In this document: piece after piece, positions 9,935 through 22,974 of the stretch | Numbering within the stretch: the first letter of the stretch is position 1 | Layout of the letters: every line of letters begins with the position of its first letter | Assembly: GCA_032622095.1 (NCBI GenBank) | Contig: CP136066.1 | Location: forward strand, 56,076,609 to 56,140,608 | DNA: 64,000 nt | From: Siphonodentalium dalli | Taxonomy: Eukaryota; Mollusca; Scaphopoda; Gadilida; Siphonodentaliidae | Reading direction: 5' to 3' | Notes under the pieces: model-generated | Database searches by the model: none | Told to the model about the DNA's origin: nothing | What the model saw: the letters and a program-made list of their open reading frames with translations, nothing else | Program-made: the position numbers and the translations under genes

Positions 9935-10645
9935 TTAGTGCCATTTGAATTTTGCATATTTCTTTGTAAGTTGCACCAGACGTTCGACAATCTGCGAAAA
10001 CGAGGGGACGAATCTACGATAGTAGTTACTCATGACCTTGTCAGGGTCACGTCGGACACCATCAGCTTCGATTATCAAACCCAAATATTTCGGTTCCCGT
10101 TGCAAAAACTGGCACTTTTTTAATTTTAATTTTAGTGTATGTTGGCGCAATTTGTCAAAGACTTTAACTGTGCTCGTCTGATTTAGCTCAGTGTCCTTCT
10201 CAGCAAAAATGTCTGAGTTGGATTTCAACAACTTCATCAGTGCCTCTCGATATTGATCTGGGCACGACACCCCAGCCAAATTCAATCTTTTCTCGTCGGT
10301 AGAGGGCGCTGATTTAGAGTTGCATACCCTGTTACGGTTGGGGCGCCCAAGGGTATAGCCATTGTCGCGGTAATTGCTGGCTGTTGGGAATCGAGAGCCT
10401 TGTGACAAAGAGTTGATTTCGAGGTTGATCTCGGGTCCGCATATGACTGCCTTCCCCACTACACTGCCTCGCCATTGGCGAAAAGTTTTATTAGTGTTGT
10501 TGATGAGTAATACTGGGACCGTATGCCTCTTTCCTACTCCAGAAATGGAGCTGCCGATTTCCAGACCGGGTTCTGATGCTAGGTAACCTTTCTCGATTTG
10601 GGCAACCTCTACTAATGTCGACTTGTGAAGAGAAGCTAAACAAAA
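9935..10645 (-). pseudogene. pol: reverse transcriptase remnant lacking the catalytic core
   Basis: The linker (VPVLLINNTNKTFRQW, then VGKA) leads to YREALMKLLKSNSDIFAEKDTEL, the usual entry to a gypsy RT. The sequence then jumps at about 10160 straight to FDKLRQHTLKLKLKKCQFL, which in this family lies after the palm domain. Roughly 150 residues holding the fingers, palm and Y-x-DD box are therefore missing. A second, smaller jump at about 10030 joins DPDKV to NYYRRFVPSF, dropping about 20 residues. The element cannot reverse transcribe itself. Junctions are inferred from the family order, not from an alignment. Confidence 0.8.
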
Positions 10646-11235
10646 TTATTTTCCCATACATAAAGTCGATGTTTGGGGCTTTAAACTAACTTTGCTGGTT
10701 GATCTCAGAAGAGAAGCTATATGTGCATCTGCTTCCAAGGGGGTGTACACGTCACTGACCTTGAGGCATCCCAGATCACAATACAGTGTGACCCCCGAGA
10801 GGTCAACCAATCCCTCCCTATAGATCATATTCCGGGTCATATCATTCACTACATAAAATTTATGAGTTAATTTTATTTTCGCCATGCTGAAAGTCAGTTC
10901 AACGCTACCAAGTACACCCTGTGATTTCCCATTCACGGAGCTAAGGTTAATGTGTTCCCTAGTTAGTTTTGGTCGAAACTGTAATGCGTCATAGACGCGT
11001 TTGTGAATCACTGACACTTCCGCGCCAGTATCTACTAATGAACGATATTTATTTTTACCTATTCTAACTAAACACGAGCTGGGGTTCCCTACAATATTTA
11101 TGCTAAATCTCCTCTCATATGTGGCCTCAATGAGAGGATTCCTTAGTTTTTTGTGTGGGCGGGCGGGGTCATCAGCTGTGGTGGTTTGTTTAATGTCGGA
11201 TATTTCCGGCTGTGATGCGGTGCATTATGGGATGG
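10646..11235 (-). pseudogene. pro: pol: aspartic protease
   Basis: The frame opens after a stop near 11236. It contains LVDTGAEVSVIH at about 11003-11040, the retropepsin active-site Asp box that dimerises to cleave Gag-Pol. The upstream part is basic, and a flap-like hydrophobic stretch follows. It starts within about 50 bases of the end of gag in another frame, suggesting the original was reached by frameshifting. A TAA at 10646-10648 interrupts it, after which the same frame continues toward the RT. Confidence 0.8.
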
Positions 11236-11282
11236 GTCACGTGACTGATTGGGTTGTTTCCGGTAAGTTCCCCTAGATGGCG

Positions 11283-12198
11283 TTACTGGTGTGTTTCATT
11301 GCCTATGCTTTGAGTCTCCGGATTTAGAGGGGCAATTTCTAGCCAAATGATTACCTTCACAAACCCAGAAGATATGTGCCTTTGGTTTTCGGTCTTAAAG
11401 GGGCAGTCACGGGTAAATTGATCACCTCGGCACGTCCAACATTCGATCGCTTTTTGGGGTTTAATTACTTCTTCCACATGTACATGTCGTGGGCGCGATC
11501 GTTGTTCGCGGGTCGTGTGGTTGTCGCGCGCGCATATTTCGCAGGCTGTTTTTGGCCGTTTATTTCTGAAATGATCGACCTCCATAGGCTCTGGTTCGTT
11601 TTCGTTGTAATTTTCGCGCCCTGTCCGCAGGTTGAATACACGTTGAATACACGCCGATGTTAGTGTCCTCTGTGCATCTCTGATCAATTTCATTTTCAGG
11701 TTGTCGCTTCTTAAAGCGTCAATATAAAAACCTACGAGTTGGCCTTGAATTGCGTCGATCCCCCCGGTTGGTCGCTGTAAGCGATGGTTGCTATTTCCCA
11801 AATTCGCTCGGCGAGTACATGTAAATTCTCGTTGTGTTTTTGCTTAATTTTTCTTAGCATCGAAAAGGTGAATTGACTATAATTTATCTCCGCAAATCGA
11901 CTAGATAATTCGGTTTTCGTTTCTTGCCACGTGGCGTTATGATTCGCGGCCAAATATCTTTGCAGAAAATCCGAAACTGGGCTCGTGCTACCCTGGAAAG
12001 CCATATAAGGTTTCTTCGATTCGATAGCCCCGTTAAAACTACACATTTTTCTATTGACTTGATCCACCCGTGGTACTCGTCAGGGTTTCCGTTAAATGGT
12101 GTTACCACTTGCGTTACGGTCGTCATAGCCATGGCAGCGATTTGTGAATTGATAGCCTCTGTTAAAGGTGTGAGGACACCAGTAGATTGGGTAGCCAT
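11283..12198 (-). pseudogene. gag: gag (capsid-nucleocapsid), frameshifted
   Basis: Structural protein of the gypsy element. The natural start is the ATG at 12198 (MATQSTGVLTPL). The N-terminal frame (PFNGNPDEYHGWIKSIEK) gives way near 12050 to a second frame (FLQRYLAANHNATWQETK, LSSRFAEI), typical of gypsy capsid, and near 11760 to a third frame (QLVGFYIDALRSDNLKMKL). The third frame ends in two CCHC-type zinc knuckles: CEIC...H at about 11505-11545, whose last Cys is replaced by Gln, and CWTC...C at 11403-11441, with Phe instead of His and one residue short. At least two frameshifts make it non-functional. Confidence 0.85.
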
Positions 12199-12436
12199 TA
12201 TGATAACAAACAATTAGACTCACGTTTTTGCGAATTTTCCAACACTGTTTCTGTTCACACTGTTCCTCTTCCGGTTTCAGGTTGTGTCTGTGATTAGCGT
12301 TCAGATCCTGGCTCGTAAGGCACCAGTTTACGTATATGTGCCAATACGGGGTACATATAACGCTTTCGATTTGATTATTTAATTACAACAAAGTCAATGG
12401 CATTCAATCGTCGGCATCTGGTTTCTTCCTAGTGTT

Positions 12437-13116
12437 TGTCTTCCGGTCGTCCGCTCGTATTGGGTCTTCTCGTGTCCTTATGCATAGGGCGTGTCCACTC
12501 GTCACCTGCGTGGTTGATATCCGGTTGAGTTCGCCGGCCTGTCGTCTGCTCCTCTTCTTCGCCGGCACATCAGAGTAGCGTTTGTTAGAAATACGAGATT
12601 GAAATGTTTACCTCATATTTCTATCCATGTTCATCGTCAATCGTCCTGGTCTTCTGCGTGTCCGAGAGCTCCCAGCAACTGCTGAGAACTGGGTATCGAA
12701 TGTCAGTTTGCTTGTGACTAAATACGCCAAGGGAATTAGGACAGCCCAGGGCGCATTTCACGGCACATCAAATATAGGCATACCTAGGTTAATCAAGCTA
12801 GCGTCGTTCTTCTGTATCTCCTCTTGTTCGCTCCATTCGGCGGTTCGCCACATTAGGTTCCAATGGACATCTTTTGGGAGATATCCTGTATAGCTTATCC
12901 CTAAATTGCTCTGTTTACTCCCGAGTTGTTCTTCGTCATCACACCGTGTTAGGTATATACTCCGGGTGCGCTAAGCTGCTTTCAGTGTCCAGTATTTCGC
13001 ATCTTGATATAGTCAACAGGGGTGCCGATATGTATGGTAAATCGTGCAGCCCCCATGAACTAAAGATTGTCTGCTTTCCTGGGTTGAAGGTTATGTCCCT
13101 GGGGTATCTTAGTACA
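12437..13116 (-). repeat. 5' LTR
   Basis: Direct repeat of 3733-4428. It reads TGTACTAAG...GGAAGACA in the element's direction. It is shorter than the partner near 12660-12690, where the other LTR has extra bases. It would carry the promoter, though no convincing TATA box was found by eye. Confidence 0.9.
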
Positions 13117-13750
13117 AAGAACCAAGACAATTGATCAAAATGATTTGGTTTACAACATACTTTTGAGAGTTTTAACCAAGGCCGTACATTCTGGGGGTGC
13201 AGCGGAGTGACGTCTGCCCCAATACTCAATGTAGTGTCTTGTTTTTGTGGTTATGGACAAATACATTGTAACTTTAATCATATGAAGTTTGTTGCTATTA
13301 ATGCCAATAAATATTGCCGAAATAGTTGTAAAATAGTATTCCTGGAGTAAATGTTTACAAACCAAAGGAACCAAAGACCTAAAATAGTGTACAGAAAATT
13401 AGCAAGGCCTAAAACAAAATATTGTTGTTTCCGATAACATAAGGTACGAAAGTAGGGCAGACATAAATTATTGTTTTTATAATTTCTTTTGTTGGAAACA
13501 ACCGTAAGGTCGTATAAGGAATATATTCATTGTCAATATATGCCCCTGGCAGCACAAAGTATATAAAGGGACAACATTGGGCTGAATGGGCATTTGCATA
13601 TTAATGTAAGTACCGGTACCGTACATGTATTGGGAGACACAATGAAGCCGATTAATTTTTATTAAAAACGATCGCGACATCAATCTCAGGTTGAACCAGG
13701 CCGTATGGCACCGCCATTATAAAACACTGACTGCCAGTGTAAATAATGCA
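13117..13750. other. unannotated right flank of the gypsy element
   Basis: AT-rich, short unconvincing ORFs only. I see no repeat, exon or domain. Confidence 0.5.
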
Positions 13751-13754
13751 GATA

Positions 13755-14085
13755 TGTGACTGATCAGCACAGTTGTACTTCGATCTGAGATATTTTGTTC
13801 CAAACGTCATAAGGATCTTCGGGATGACCTCTAGATGGCAGCCAACGATAGTTTCCGAATTAAAAAAAACATGGTCGCCAGTGGCCATCTTGGATTTTAC
13901 TCTTTTCATGACTAAATTCTTCGGCACACCACACATGCCACATCCCTCGTCCAAACTTCATATGGTACTTTGGGGTGACCTCTGGGATGACCTCTAGATT
14001 TGTCCAATTTGTCAGAAGTTTGTTAAAAATATGGCCGTCTGCAGCTATCTTGGATTTCAAAATTGAATCAACCGGTACAACTTCA
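13755..14085. repeat. interspersed repeat, two tandem diverged units
   Basis: Two similar blocks about 185 bp apart, each with GGGATGACCTCTAGAT, then an A-rich stretch followed by ATGGTCGCC or ATGGCCGTC and ATCTTGGATTT. Such 'catcttggattt' modules are common dispersed repeats in marine invertebrate genomes. Short ORFs on both strands here are artefacts. Confidence 0.55.
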
Positions 14086-17000
14086 CATTTATTGAAGAAA
14101 TGGTTGAATTGATCATTGACGCATTTAATACAATCCCTTTACTGACGTTTTGACTTCCCTTCTTCATCATTCTACTGACATCTCAGCATAGAAATATAAA
14201 CGTCTCCCCATGTTGAGCTACAGTGTCATTGAAACTTAGTAGGGGCGTATGTCTCGACTTGGGGTGGGCGGGCTACCGAAACATCTCTATTTGTTCTTAG
14301 ACATAATTCAGCAATAATTTTCTAATATTTTACACCAGGCAAATACATGTATATAAAATCTGGATCATGTTCAGACTAACTATCCATGAGAAACCAGATT
14401 TATATTAATATCTGTACTCACACGAATGAAGCGAATGATGGGTATGCTGGAATGTGGATTTATTATGCCCCGACCACCGAATGACGTTCATTTAGTCGAG
14501 GGCTGTGTCCACGCATCTGCCAGTCTGTCCTGTCCGTAAGGACATATCACCTTCTAAATCAGGTGCTAATTATCAGTTTATTGTCCTTCGGCATGGTGAT
14601 GGCACATATTGGGGGATTTAAGGGATTCCCGCATACTACAGTTGTTGTGCACTCATTGTTCTCAGTTGCTGCCCTTGTCCGACCTTGTTGGAATATATTG
14701 AATTTACACCCCAATCATCACTACATCAATATCCAGTAAACTGATGTCAAAAGTAGTTTTCGATTCTAAAAATATAAGGTTTTTGAGCGGTTTTTACTAT
14801 TTTTCCCACTCAGGGCTTATCGATACGCGATTACAAGGTAAGGAACCCACATAGTTGAGGCGGGCGCAAAATGGTACATGCCTACCTCTAAACAGTCAGC
14901 AATACAATTATATGACTTGAATTTGTGTCAAGATGGCAAACTCATGTCCTCCTTCAATCAGGACTGGGTATTTTTAATTTATAGCGGGAAATAGTAGGAA
15001 GTGAATAGTGAATTAATAGAGTAGTAATTATATGTTGTCGAAATGAAGAGGACATTTTGAAGAGAGTGAACTATTTTGACGTTCGTTATTTCCAGGATAA
15101 TGGACGCAGGTGCTGTATTCATACTACCAATGTATACTCCGTAAGTTGAAGCTGTATACATTTTTAAGAAGTTGGTCAAACCATTGGTAGGATTGTGGAG
15201 ATTCGTTTTTGAGTTCATCCAGTAAGTAGTCATATCATATTTTACCACTGGGACATGCACAATAGCTTTAACTCTTTCTATACTAAAATTAAATACTCAT
15301 TGACGACTAGTTCCCTATTCAGGTAATAAGATCAAACGACCTCTGGTTTGTTGGAACTTATTATCTGAATATTTCCTTCAATTAAATAGAACTTTCTTCT
15401 TTTGTCTGCTTATTTTTCCTGAACACCCCTCCAGATTAAGAATAGGCAATTGCAATGTGTACTTTCATTACTTTTAGGGAGACTCAATTTAGTACACAAA
15501 GGGTTAATTTGCTCAAAAGAACACTGAATATCAACTGACTTTCATGTCAAATACCAAAATCAGTTGCGAATCTTGCATAGGGTCTGCTAGGAACACACGT
15601 GATCTGTTGACTATGCCCAGGTGGGGTATTGTGGAGGGGGTATCTAAATCATGATAAGCTTCCTCATATCCAGAGTGTGGTCACATGCTACACCGAATGC
15701 ATATTTAATTTATGATGCTAACAAATATCTGTGTAGAAGTAATTCTGTTCGATTGACGAGACTCTCAAGATTATAATAATTAACTACAAAACACATAATT
15801 ATTCTCCTCACAGTCATACCTGAAACCATTTTAATTTAACCGTTTCTATACTAAAGACTCATTGAATAGTAGTTCCGTCGTGTAATGTTTCAACAAAATT
15901 TCAACAATTTGGAGTTTTAAAAGCTGCATACTTGGATTTTCATTTAAAGATGGTCTATCTCTTCCTGTATCAAGTTTTATATAGTTTCCTGTGTATACAA
16001 TAAATATGAATCGAAGACTTCTATCATTTGATATTTATTGATTGAGCAAGCGGGAGAACTCAATCCCCACGGTCATCACGTACGCTTCGTGAACGTCTTC
16101 ACTAAAAATAAAAGTAATGAAAAATTATCCCATTTGGTATGAGAAAATATCGATATAAAATCAATATTAATCGATAGAAGTAATTCTGGACAGGTGTCTT
16201 CGACATGTTTATTGTTTTATGCCCTTGAAACTATATAAACTTGTTCAGGAAGAATATACCATCATTAAGTTTGCATAACAATATTATTTTCATATACAGG
16301 CACTGATCCAGGTTTTAAGTTTGCGAACCACTTAGGTCCTAGCGCGATATTCCATATACATATATCCCTATATGATAGAGGAAGAGGAAGTGGGCTTGGG
16401 AGGGGGTGTCATAAGGGTGGTCTTGGGATAGAGAATAGAGAGGGGTCCGAGAGTTCTCTTGTGGGAAATTCGTTTTAATCCATGGCCCGAAGAGTGACTG
16501 GGGCGTTCAAAAGCCTTATATTATACTATTCAGGTTGGCAGATTAAGTCATATTTTAGATATAAATTCTTAACCCTTTACCAATGCACATATGACCAACA
16601 TTATTACCCCAACAATTTCTTGCAGCGTCATTGTTAGACGGAAATAAACACCATTTGATTTGCAATGGCATTGATGTGTGTTGTTAGTCATCATGTTATT
16701 TTGAGAAGTGGCGAGGTGTACTCTCAATTCACTAGATCCAAACATCATTTCAGTGACATATTTAGTTTCCTATTATTGTTTTTAATTCTGCCATAATATT
16801 ATATTCACGTTCTATCAGTAATTTGTTTGCTTTTCCGAATCCTCGTTTGCAGAAAACAAGGAAATTAGGTGAGCTATCAACGGCTTTCAATGTATCGTTT
16901 GACATTGCTACCAACGGTGACTCTATGGACCCATATGTCATGTTTCATCGATAAATTCACGTAGACGTAACTTGGTTCAAACTGGCAGAACTGGAAGACA

Positions 17001-18186
17001 AAAATAATTTATAATGGCAATGTTTAATGAATTATTTTTTATTGTTTTATGTCAAAAGTTCTTGATTATTTTAGTAATTTAGTTATATGTGTGGCTCATT
17101 ATTTCTAGTATAGTATCATATGAACACGCAACAAATTGTGCTTTATAAAACAAACGGATATCAATATAATTATCAATTATTACATTGATAATACCACATG
17201 GATTTTTGTGTACCGGTACATCAGAAATAAATAATTCAGGCATGCCAAAAATATCATCAGAAATTCCATTGGATATTTAAAAAAATAATGCTCCGCTAGT
17301 ATTTCGTGTTATATATAACTACGGTGGCACTGATTATTGTTACTTCCAATGCTATGTTTGCATGTTTTCCCAAACATAGATATATATGTAAAACAAACAT
17401 GACAAATTCCGAATATTACTGTTTGGTTATAACTAATTTTGGGCGCCCAAACTCCGGGCACCCAAACCTGTTGTAACGGGTCGGGAAATGTGCTAGATCT
17501 GTGCCTGATATATGAATCCGGTTAACAGATGGTATATTACTCAATCCATCACCTGAATTTTCAACTTTCCTCCGTATCATTCCATTAACTTCTGCGAAAA
17601 TCATGCCTCATTTACAAGCTGAGCTGCAGTGTCGATAACACATTTATAACGTTTATGATCTTTTTCGTCCATTTTTGCAGGTAGGAACACGTTTGGAACT
17701 ACATTGGAACTACAGAGAAGTTCAACACGAACACCTGATATTGTGACCCCTGGCTCTGAGCTCTAGGTGGCGCAGTTTGATGCTCGTACTAAGAATTAAA
17801 GGTTCAGCATCGTACCAACAAGTTACCCAGATCAGCAGCATATAGGCTTCAAAGTTGTATCAAAGTGTATGTCTAGCAGGAAATTATCTAACATGGTGAC
17901 AAGGACAAAATTCATGCAATGTTCCGCCTCGAGTAAGAAACTGCGTCTTTGATTGGTCAGGGAATCGCACAACGTATCCTATGTTTACGTCTGGAGCCGT
18001 CAAGATAAGGGAATCCAAGACAACCGTTTCATCGTCTCTCGATGACCTCATTTTTTCGTGACGTCAATTACGTTGAACAACGTTATGGAGACAGCGATAG
18101 GAGAATTTTTACATTTTCTGCTGATCTTTCTTCGGAATAAGTGTCAAATTGATGTGAATGACCGGGAATGTAGGCAGAACATATAC
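14086..18186. other. unannotated intergenic or intronic DNA
   Basis: About 4 kb, AT-rich. The stretch 14455-14700 has the look of a degraded dispersed repeat, and TTAACCCTTTACC at 16570-16582 resembles the terminus of the MITE at 25222. No coding or RNA gene seen. Confidence 0.45.
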
Positions 18187-18282
18187 GTTATTGTGGTGGA
18201 TTGACGATAACATGGTGTGAGATTGACAGCTTCCCCAAGCGTTCAAAGTGACACCATGATACCGTCAATCCGCCACAATAAC
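18187..18282. repeat. small foldback (hairpin) element
   Basis: Arms 18187-18218 and 18251-18282 are inverted copies of 32 bp with about 4 mismatches (GTTATTGTGG...ATGGTGT), separated by 32 bases. It could be a MITE remnant or a structured RNA; nothing decides between them. Confidence 0.7.
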
Positions 18283-21200
18283 TTATAATAATACAGGAAA
18301 TATGTATATATTTCAATATCTGTACCATTTAATTAAATAAGATGATATTGGCATCACATGAATAATTGAAGGTAAAAAATTACGAAAATATGTGATAACT
18401 GATGGAATTGCCTTTTTGTCAGTGCAATGTTTTCCTCATCAGAAACCAGACCCGATGATATCATGTTATACAAAAATTATTAAATTGTGAAACAACCTTA
18501 GACATTACTCAAAATACCATCCATGCAATGTGTTAATTTTACCTCGGATTTCGAAACCTGGACAATACGTTGAAAATGTTTGGATCTTAAATCTACAGTA
18601 AAAGGTGACATGCAACGGTTTTCATCATTTGGCTAAAAAATTAATATAATTGGTTGCCCAGTTGGGTCAGCCAACATATCCCGCAACGCGATACTTAACA
18701 AACGGCCTATCTGGCGATATGCGTCGTAACCTATCAATGTTTTGAGATAGCTTTCACATTTAGAGCGAAACCGTCATGATTATCTCCCTATATTTTGTGG
18801 TATCACCGATTGAGATTAAAACATTCGCGGTTTATTTCTCCCAACACATGGCGTATATTTCTGCAAAATGATAAGTCAAGTGATACATGAAATATTATAC
18901 CTTGAACTATCATTATATATAGGATGGATTCTCATCTAACTGAACAGTGTGGTAGTTACACAAACACAAACTTCTATTTCCACTTGCTGTGATCATAGCA
19001 TATTAATATGTGGGGGCATATATCACTCTAAAAACTGTTGCATGTCACCTTTAAGAGTTTTTTTCTAATAATTCATTTATTAATTTCACCAGCATAAAGA
19101 TGTAGGAAGCTTGTGTATTATACCAGTTCTATTTTAAAATTACACTCTTGAACAATCTATGCGATACAGAGTCTAAAGAAAATATCTGGGAATTCCATTA
19201 CCACCAAGAATCTTTACGTCAGTGTCAGCCAATCACAACACAGTAAAGTGATGAAGCCAATCAGTCGATTGACGATTTTCACCAACTCCAGAGTTTCTCG
19301 ACACATAGCTAAAATAACATAATAAGTTTCCTCTCATATCTGGTCACATTGCTAAATAAATTTCACAATGTTTACAAATTTGGAGATTACAACAACTAAT
19401 TAAACAATAATGTGTGTCTATTGGAAGAGTCCAAAATTGATCAATGATACCCACCAAGGAGAATAGAATTAAGTATTTCCAATAATTTCAGCATCCGTTT
19501 TCTTATTCGCCAAAACGAAAGTGACGGGAGGCGACATTCTGTCAATCGTAAAAATGTTCTCTTTGATGTCATACAGCAGGAATTCCATGCAGAAGCTATT
19601 AAAAGCGGCGGCTATGTGACTGATAGTTATATTTATTAGACTAGGTAATGCGTAGCTTATTCGAGAGCCTAATTTTAATTAGAACTGATTATACACATGT
19701 GTATCTAGGGAAAATAGACATGGAAAAACTTGTTCGTTCTTTTGTAATGGCAAGACACACTGTGTGTATCCTCATGTCACGGCTGATTGGCCATCTGTAT
19801 CAGTTGATAACACATGCATGCCGTGAACACATGATTATAATGCAGGGGCATTCTCATTGACTGTATAAGCTCTTTGTAACTATACCAGAAATCAAAATTC
19901 TCGATGCAAAAAATGATGGGCGCAGTGCTTGTTCAGCTTAAGTTGGGTTGAGATAAGAATAATATTATCCGTCATGACCTGGGGTGTGGGATGGAATGAT
20001 CTCACCAAGGGGTCAGCTATTTCGGCCTAACACGAGGCTTGCCAATTGTCCGGACCCAATATCTGGCCCATCGAAGATGTTGGAGATATCTGATGCCATA
20101 TTTGATGATTTTGGTATATACAGGAAAAGCAAAGCACGATGCCCACACAAGCTAGATTAATATGGTTGCGTGAAATGTACATGGCTCGTGAAAACGACAT
20201 GGCTATGTCATCATTGCTCTTGACATGAATTATGAGAAACACATGTATTACCATGGGAAATGTGAACATGTTTCTGTTTATTTGACAGAAACTGTTTTAA
20301 TGTGTTCGACGATTTGTTGCAACAATAAAATATTTCGAAAGTGTAAGTAAATTGTGGCACGCCTCAGTATTGTTAGCAAAATGTACATGTACAAGTATTG
20401 TCGAGCTAATGAGCCTATTTGATGGTCAGATATTGACTTTCAAAAGTTTGTTCACGTATTCACTTTCTGTCAGCAATTTTGACTAAGTATGTGATTGCTA
20501 ATTTCTTTGACTGCATATAACGACATGAGGGGTGTGTTTCGCTTCAAGTGGACTACATATTGTCAAAATTATATTACAGAGTGTTTTTTGGCTTAGTCAA
20601 GTGCACGGGCTGTTGTGATTCTGCTCGACTGACATGGCATGAAAGAGGCAATAATACTATTTCGGATGCCACGCACTTGTCTCGGGGCTCTTAATAAGTA
20701 ATACGGGAGAGTGGTTCCACCCAGTTGTGACGAGGGATACTAGTCTATGCCTGCAAGGAATACTGGAATAATGTCTGAAGGGTGCTTCCGTCTTGTTTAT
20801 TAACAAATAATATTTCGAACTTGTCTATGTTCTTTGGAATTATTTATAGTGTCGTGTAGTCCACACGAAAAAATACACAAACAAAGTTACCCTCATTATA
20901 GTGTATAGTTATATAACAAAAGGGGCGTGGGACAAACACTCAATTGCATATAAACGATACACCCAGTAGTGCATGTTACCATTAGTACCAATGACCACAG
21001 ATGTAACAAACCACTCGACACTCATTTTATTTCTATTTATGCATGATTATCTTTAAAAAGGAGAAAAACGCCCAAAATGGCATTTGTTATAAAGAGTCGA
21101 GAACAAGGTTCCATAGGGCCCCATTATCTTCGCCAATATTGTGTAAATACCTCCACAGTGTGATATGGTTATCAATTTATTGAGTTAAATTATCTCAAAT

Positions 21201-21560
21201 ATGTCATTTCATAACGCCAGCTCTGGATTGCAGACAAATTCCATGCAAGGAAACATACCTAGATACATAGAGTAATCGTTTTATTACAAAATCTAGTGAG
21301 AACATTTCTGAAACATCGAAGACCTTCATTTCTCTTATTATTCTGGTAAGAAACAAATATGTTGCAATTAGTTCAAGCTAAACCCATAAATACTCTGGAC
21401 TACGTGTTTATTATTATGGATTTTTAAATAAATATTTAAATTGTTTTCTCCATTGTTATTTGATCCACATGTCATTACTATATGTGTAGGCAAGATGATC
21501 ATAAAAGTTGACAAAATGGCCACTTTGGGTGGTTAGATCGGACACCTTTGAATACCAATT
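18283..21560. other. unannotated AT-rich DNA
   Basis: No supported feature. A stretch at 18405-18480 resembles 54195-54280 (both contain TGATAACTGATGGAATTG, then a pyrimidine tract and CAG), perhaps a dispersed repeat. Confidence 0.45.
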
Positions 21561-21569
21561 AAAATAGCT

Positions 21570-21925
21570 AGAATAACCACCCGAGGTAGAATGCTTTCCC
21601 CCAATAGTAGTTGTCAGATTAACTACCGGTAGGTAGCAAAAATTCCAACCACCGCAGGTAGTAACATTAGCTACTGGTAGTTCCTATTCATCCTTCTACC
21701 CAAAATATTAGCCTCCTGTTGAATAGCTAAAATAACACACAAAGGTAGTTAATTTAGCTACCTAAAGGTAGTTAATTTAACTACCCATGTAGTCAATTTA
21801 ACTACCCAAGGCATTTTGAATTTTTAACTACCCAGCAGGTAGTAAACATAACCTTCCAAGGTAGCGGGATGAATACGAACTACCCAAAGTAGTAAATGTT
21901 TACTACTTTTCGGGTTAATTTAGCA
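21570..21925. repeat. palindromic-unit minisatellite 1 (GGTAGTTAA/TTAACTACC)
   Basis: More than a dozen GGTAGT or ACTACC boxes in alternating orientation, best formed around 21745-21810 (GGTAGTTAATTTAACTACC-like). The units are diverged and irregular in length. Confidence 0.75.
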
Positions 21926-22289
21926 ACTTTGAATTTAGTGTGTGGCCAGACCCAAGCTGATATGATGAGGTGGTCACGTTTTGCACGATACATTTTCACA
22001 TTGAGAGGAAATGAAAACATGGCGGCATTGGATTTTCTTTTTTACATTGTATAACAATGGAGAAAACACAACATAATAGCCCACTTAGACCGTGTTATTT
22101 GTAGCAGATCTCGGCCTCAGCCTCGACTTACACTTTATAGCATGTAGGCATTTTGAAACTGTACTATAACTGATTGGTATTTAACTTGAGATATATCAAA
22201 GCCTGAATGCGGATGTGAAAATGTTCATAAAATACTTGTTTGAATTTAGGACTAGACTTGCTTATTATAAACCTGGGATAATGCTATAA

Positions 22290-22590
22290 ATCACAAACCT
22301 TTGCGATGAATCGCGAACATCATTGCTGAAAATCGCAAATTATACTCGCCAAGTAGTTTGTGATTTATCGCAAAGATGTTTGTGATTTATCGCAAAGGTT
22401 TGCGATTTTTCACAAAGTATTTTGCGATTTATCGGGCTATTGTAGGTCAATATGTGGTTCACTCACACTTTTGTCATTAATCGCAAACATCTTCGATAAA
22501 TCGCAGTATAATTCGCAGTAATTTGCGATTTATCACAAAGTAGTTTGCGATATATCGCAAAGTAGTTTACGATTTATCTGGCTATTATAG
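22290..22590. repeat. palindromic-unit minisatellite 2 (TTTGCGATTTATCGCAAA)
   Basis: Degenerate 20-22 bp units centred on a near-perfect palindrome. A longer second-order repeat is visible: GGCTATTGTAGGTCAATATG at about 22434 recurs as GGCTATTATAGATCAATAG at about 22579. Confidence 0.8.
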
Positions 22591-22974
22591 ATCAATAGTT
22601 GGTTCACCCAGACCTATTTTATAATGTTTACTTTAACTACACACAAATTAAGAAATTTGGCCGATTATTTCAGACATTCAGACAAATTTTACTCCACGTG
22701 CAGGGAAAGGTCAGGGAAATCCTGAAATCGAGATATTAAACCTCGAATTAAATACAAAACCACTATCGAGGTTCTAAAGTAATATACTGCGGAGTATTTC
22801 ATATCATACAGTGTAAGGTACATTGTAGTCCAGGTAACTGCAGGATCACATAATCTCGAAGAACCTCGATCGAGGTTTTGTCCTTAATTCGAAGTTTAAA
22901 CGCCGTGGCAACAATTGAAATATGACATGCCACATCATTAAATGTTCCATCGGACATTGTTCCTAACTTCGAGG

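Larger units (their letters stand above)
3733..13116 (-). mobile_element. Ty3/gypsy endogenous-retrovirus-like element with env and an accessory ORF, defective
   Basis: A 9.4-kb LTR element, transcribed right to left. LTRs of about 680-696 bp bound gag, protease, RT remnant, RNase H, integrase (the gypsy order), a pol C-terminal extension, an env-like membrane protein, a non-coding repeat block and an acidic ORF. By eye the LTRs differ at about 20-25 positions plus one indel region, so the insertion is moderately old. Both LTRs start TGTAC and end ACA when read in the element's direction. No clear target duplication was found (TTCTT on one side, TCTAA on the other), and no TGG-type primer-binding site lies next to the 5' LTR. 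Every ORF except the accessory one is interrupted. Confidence 0.93.
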
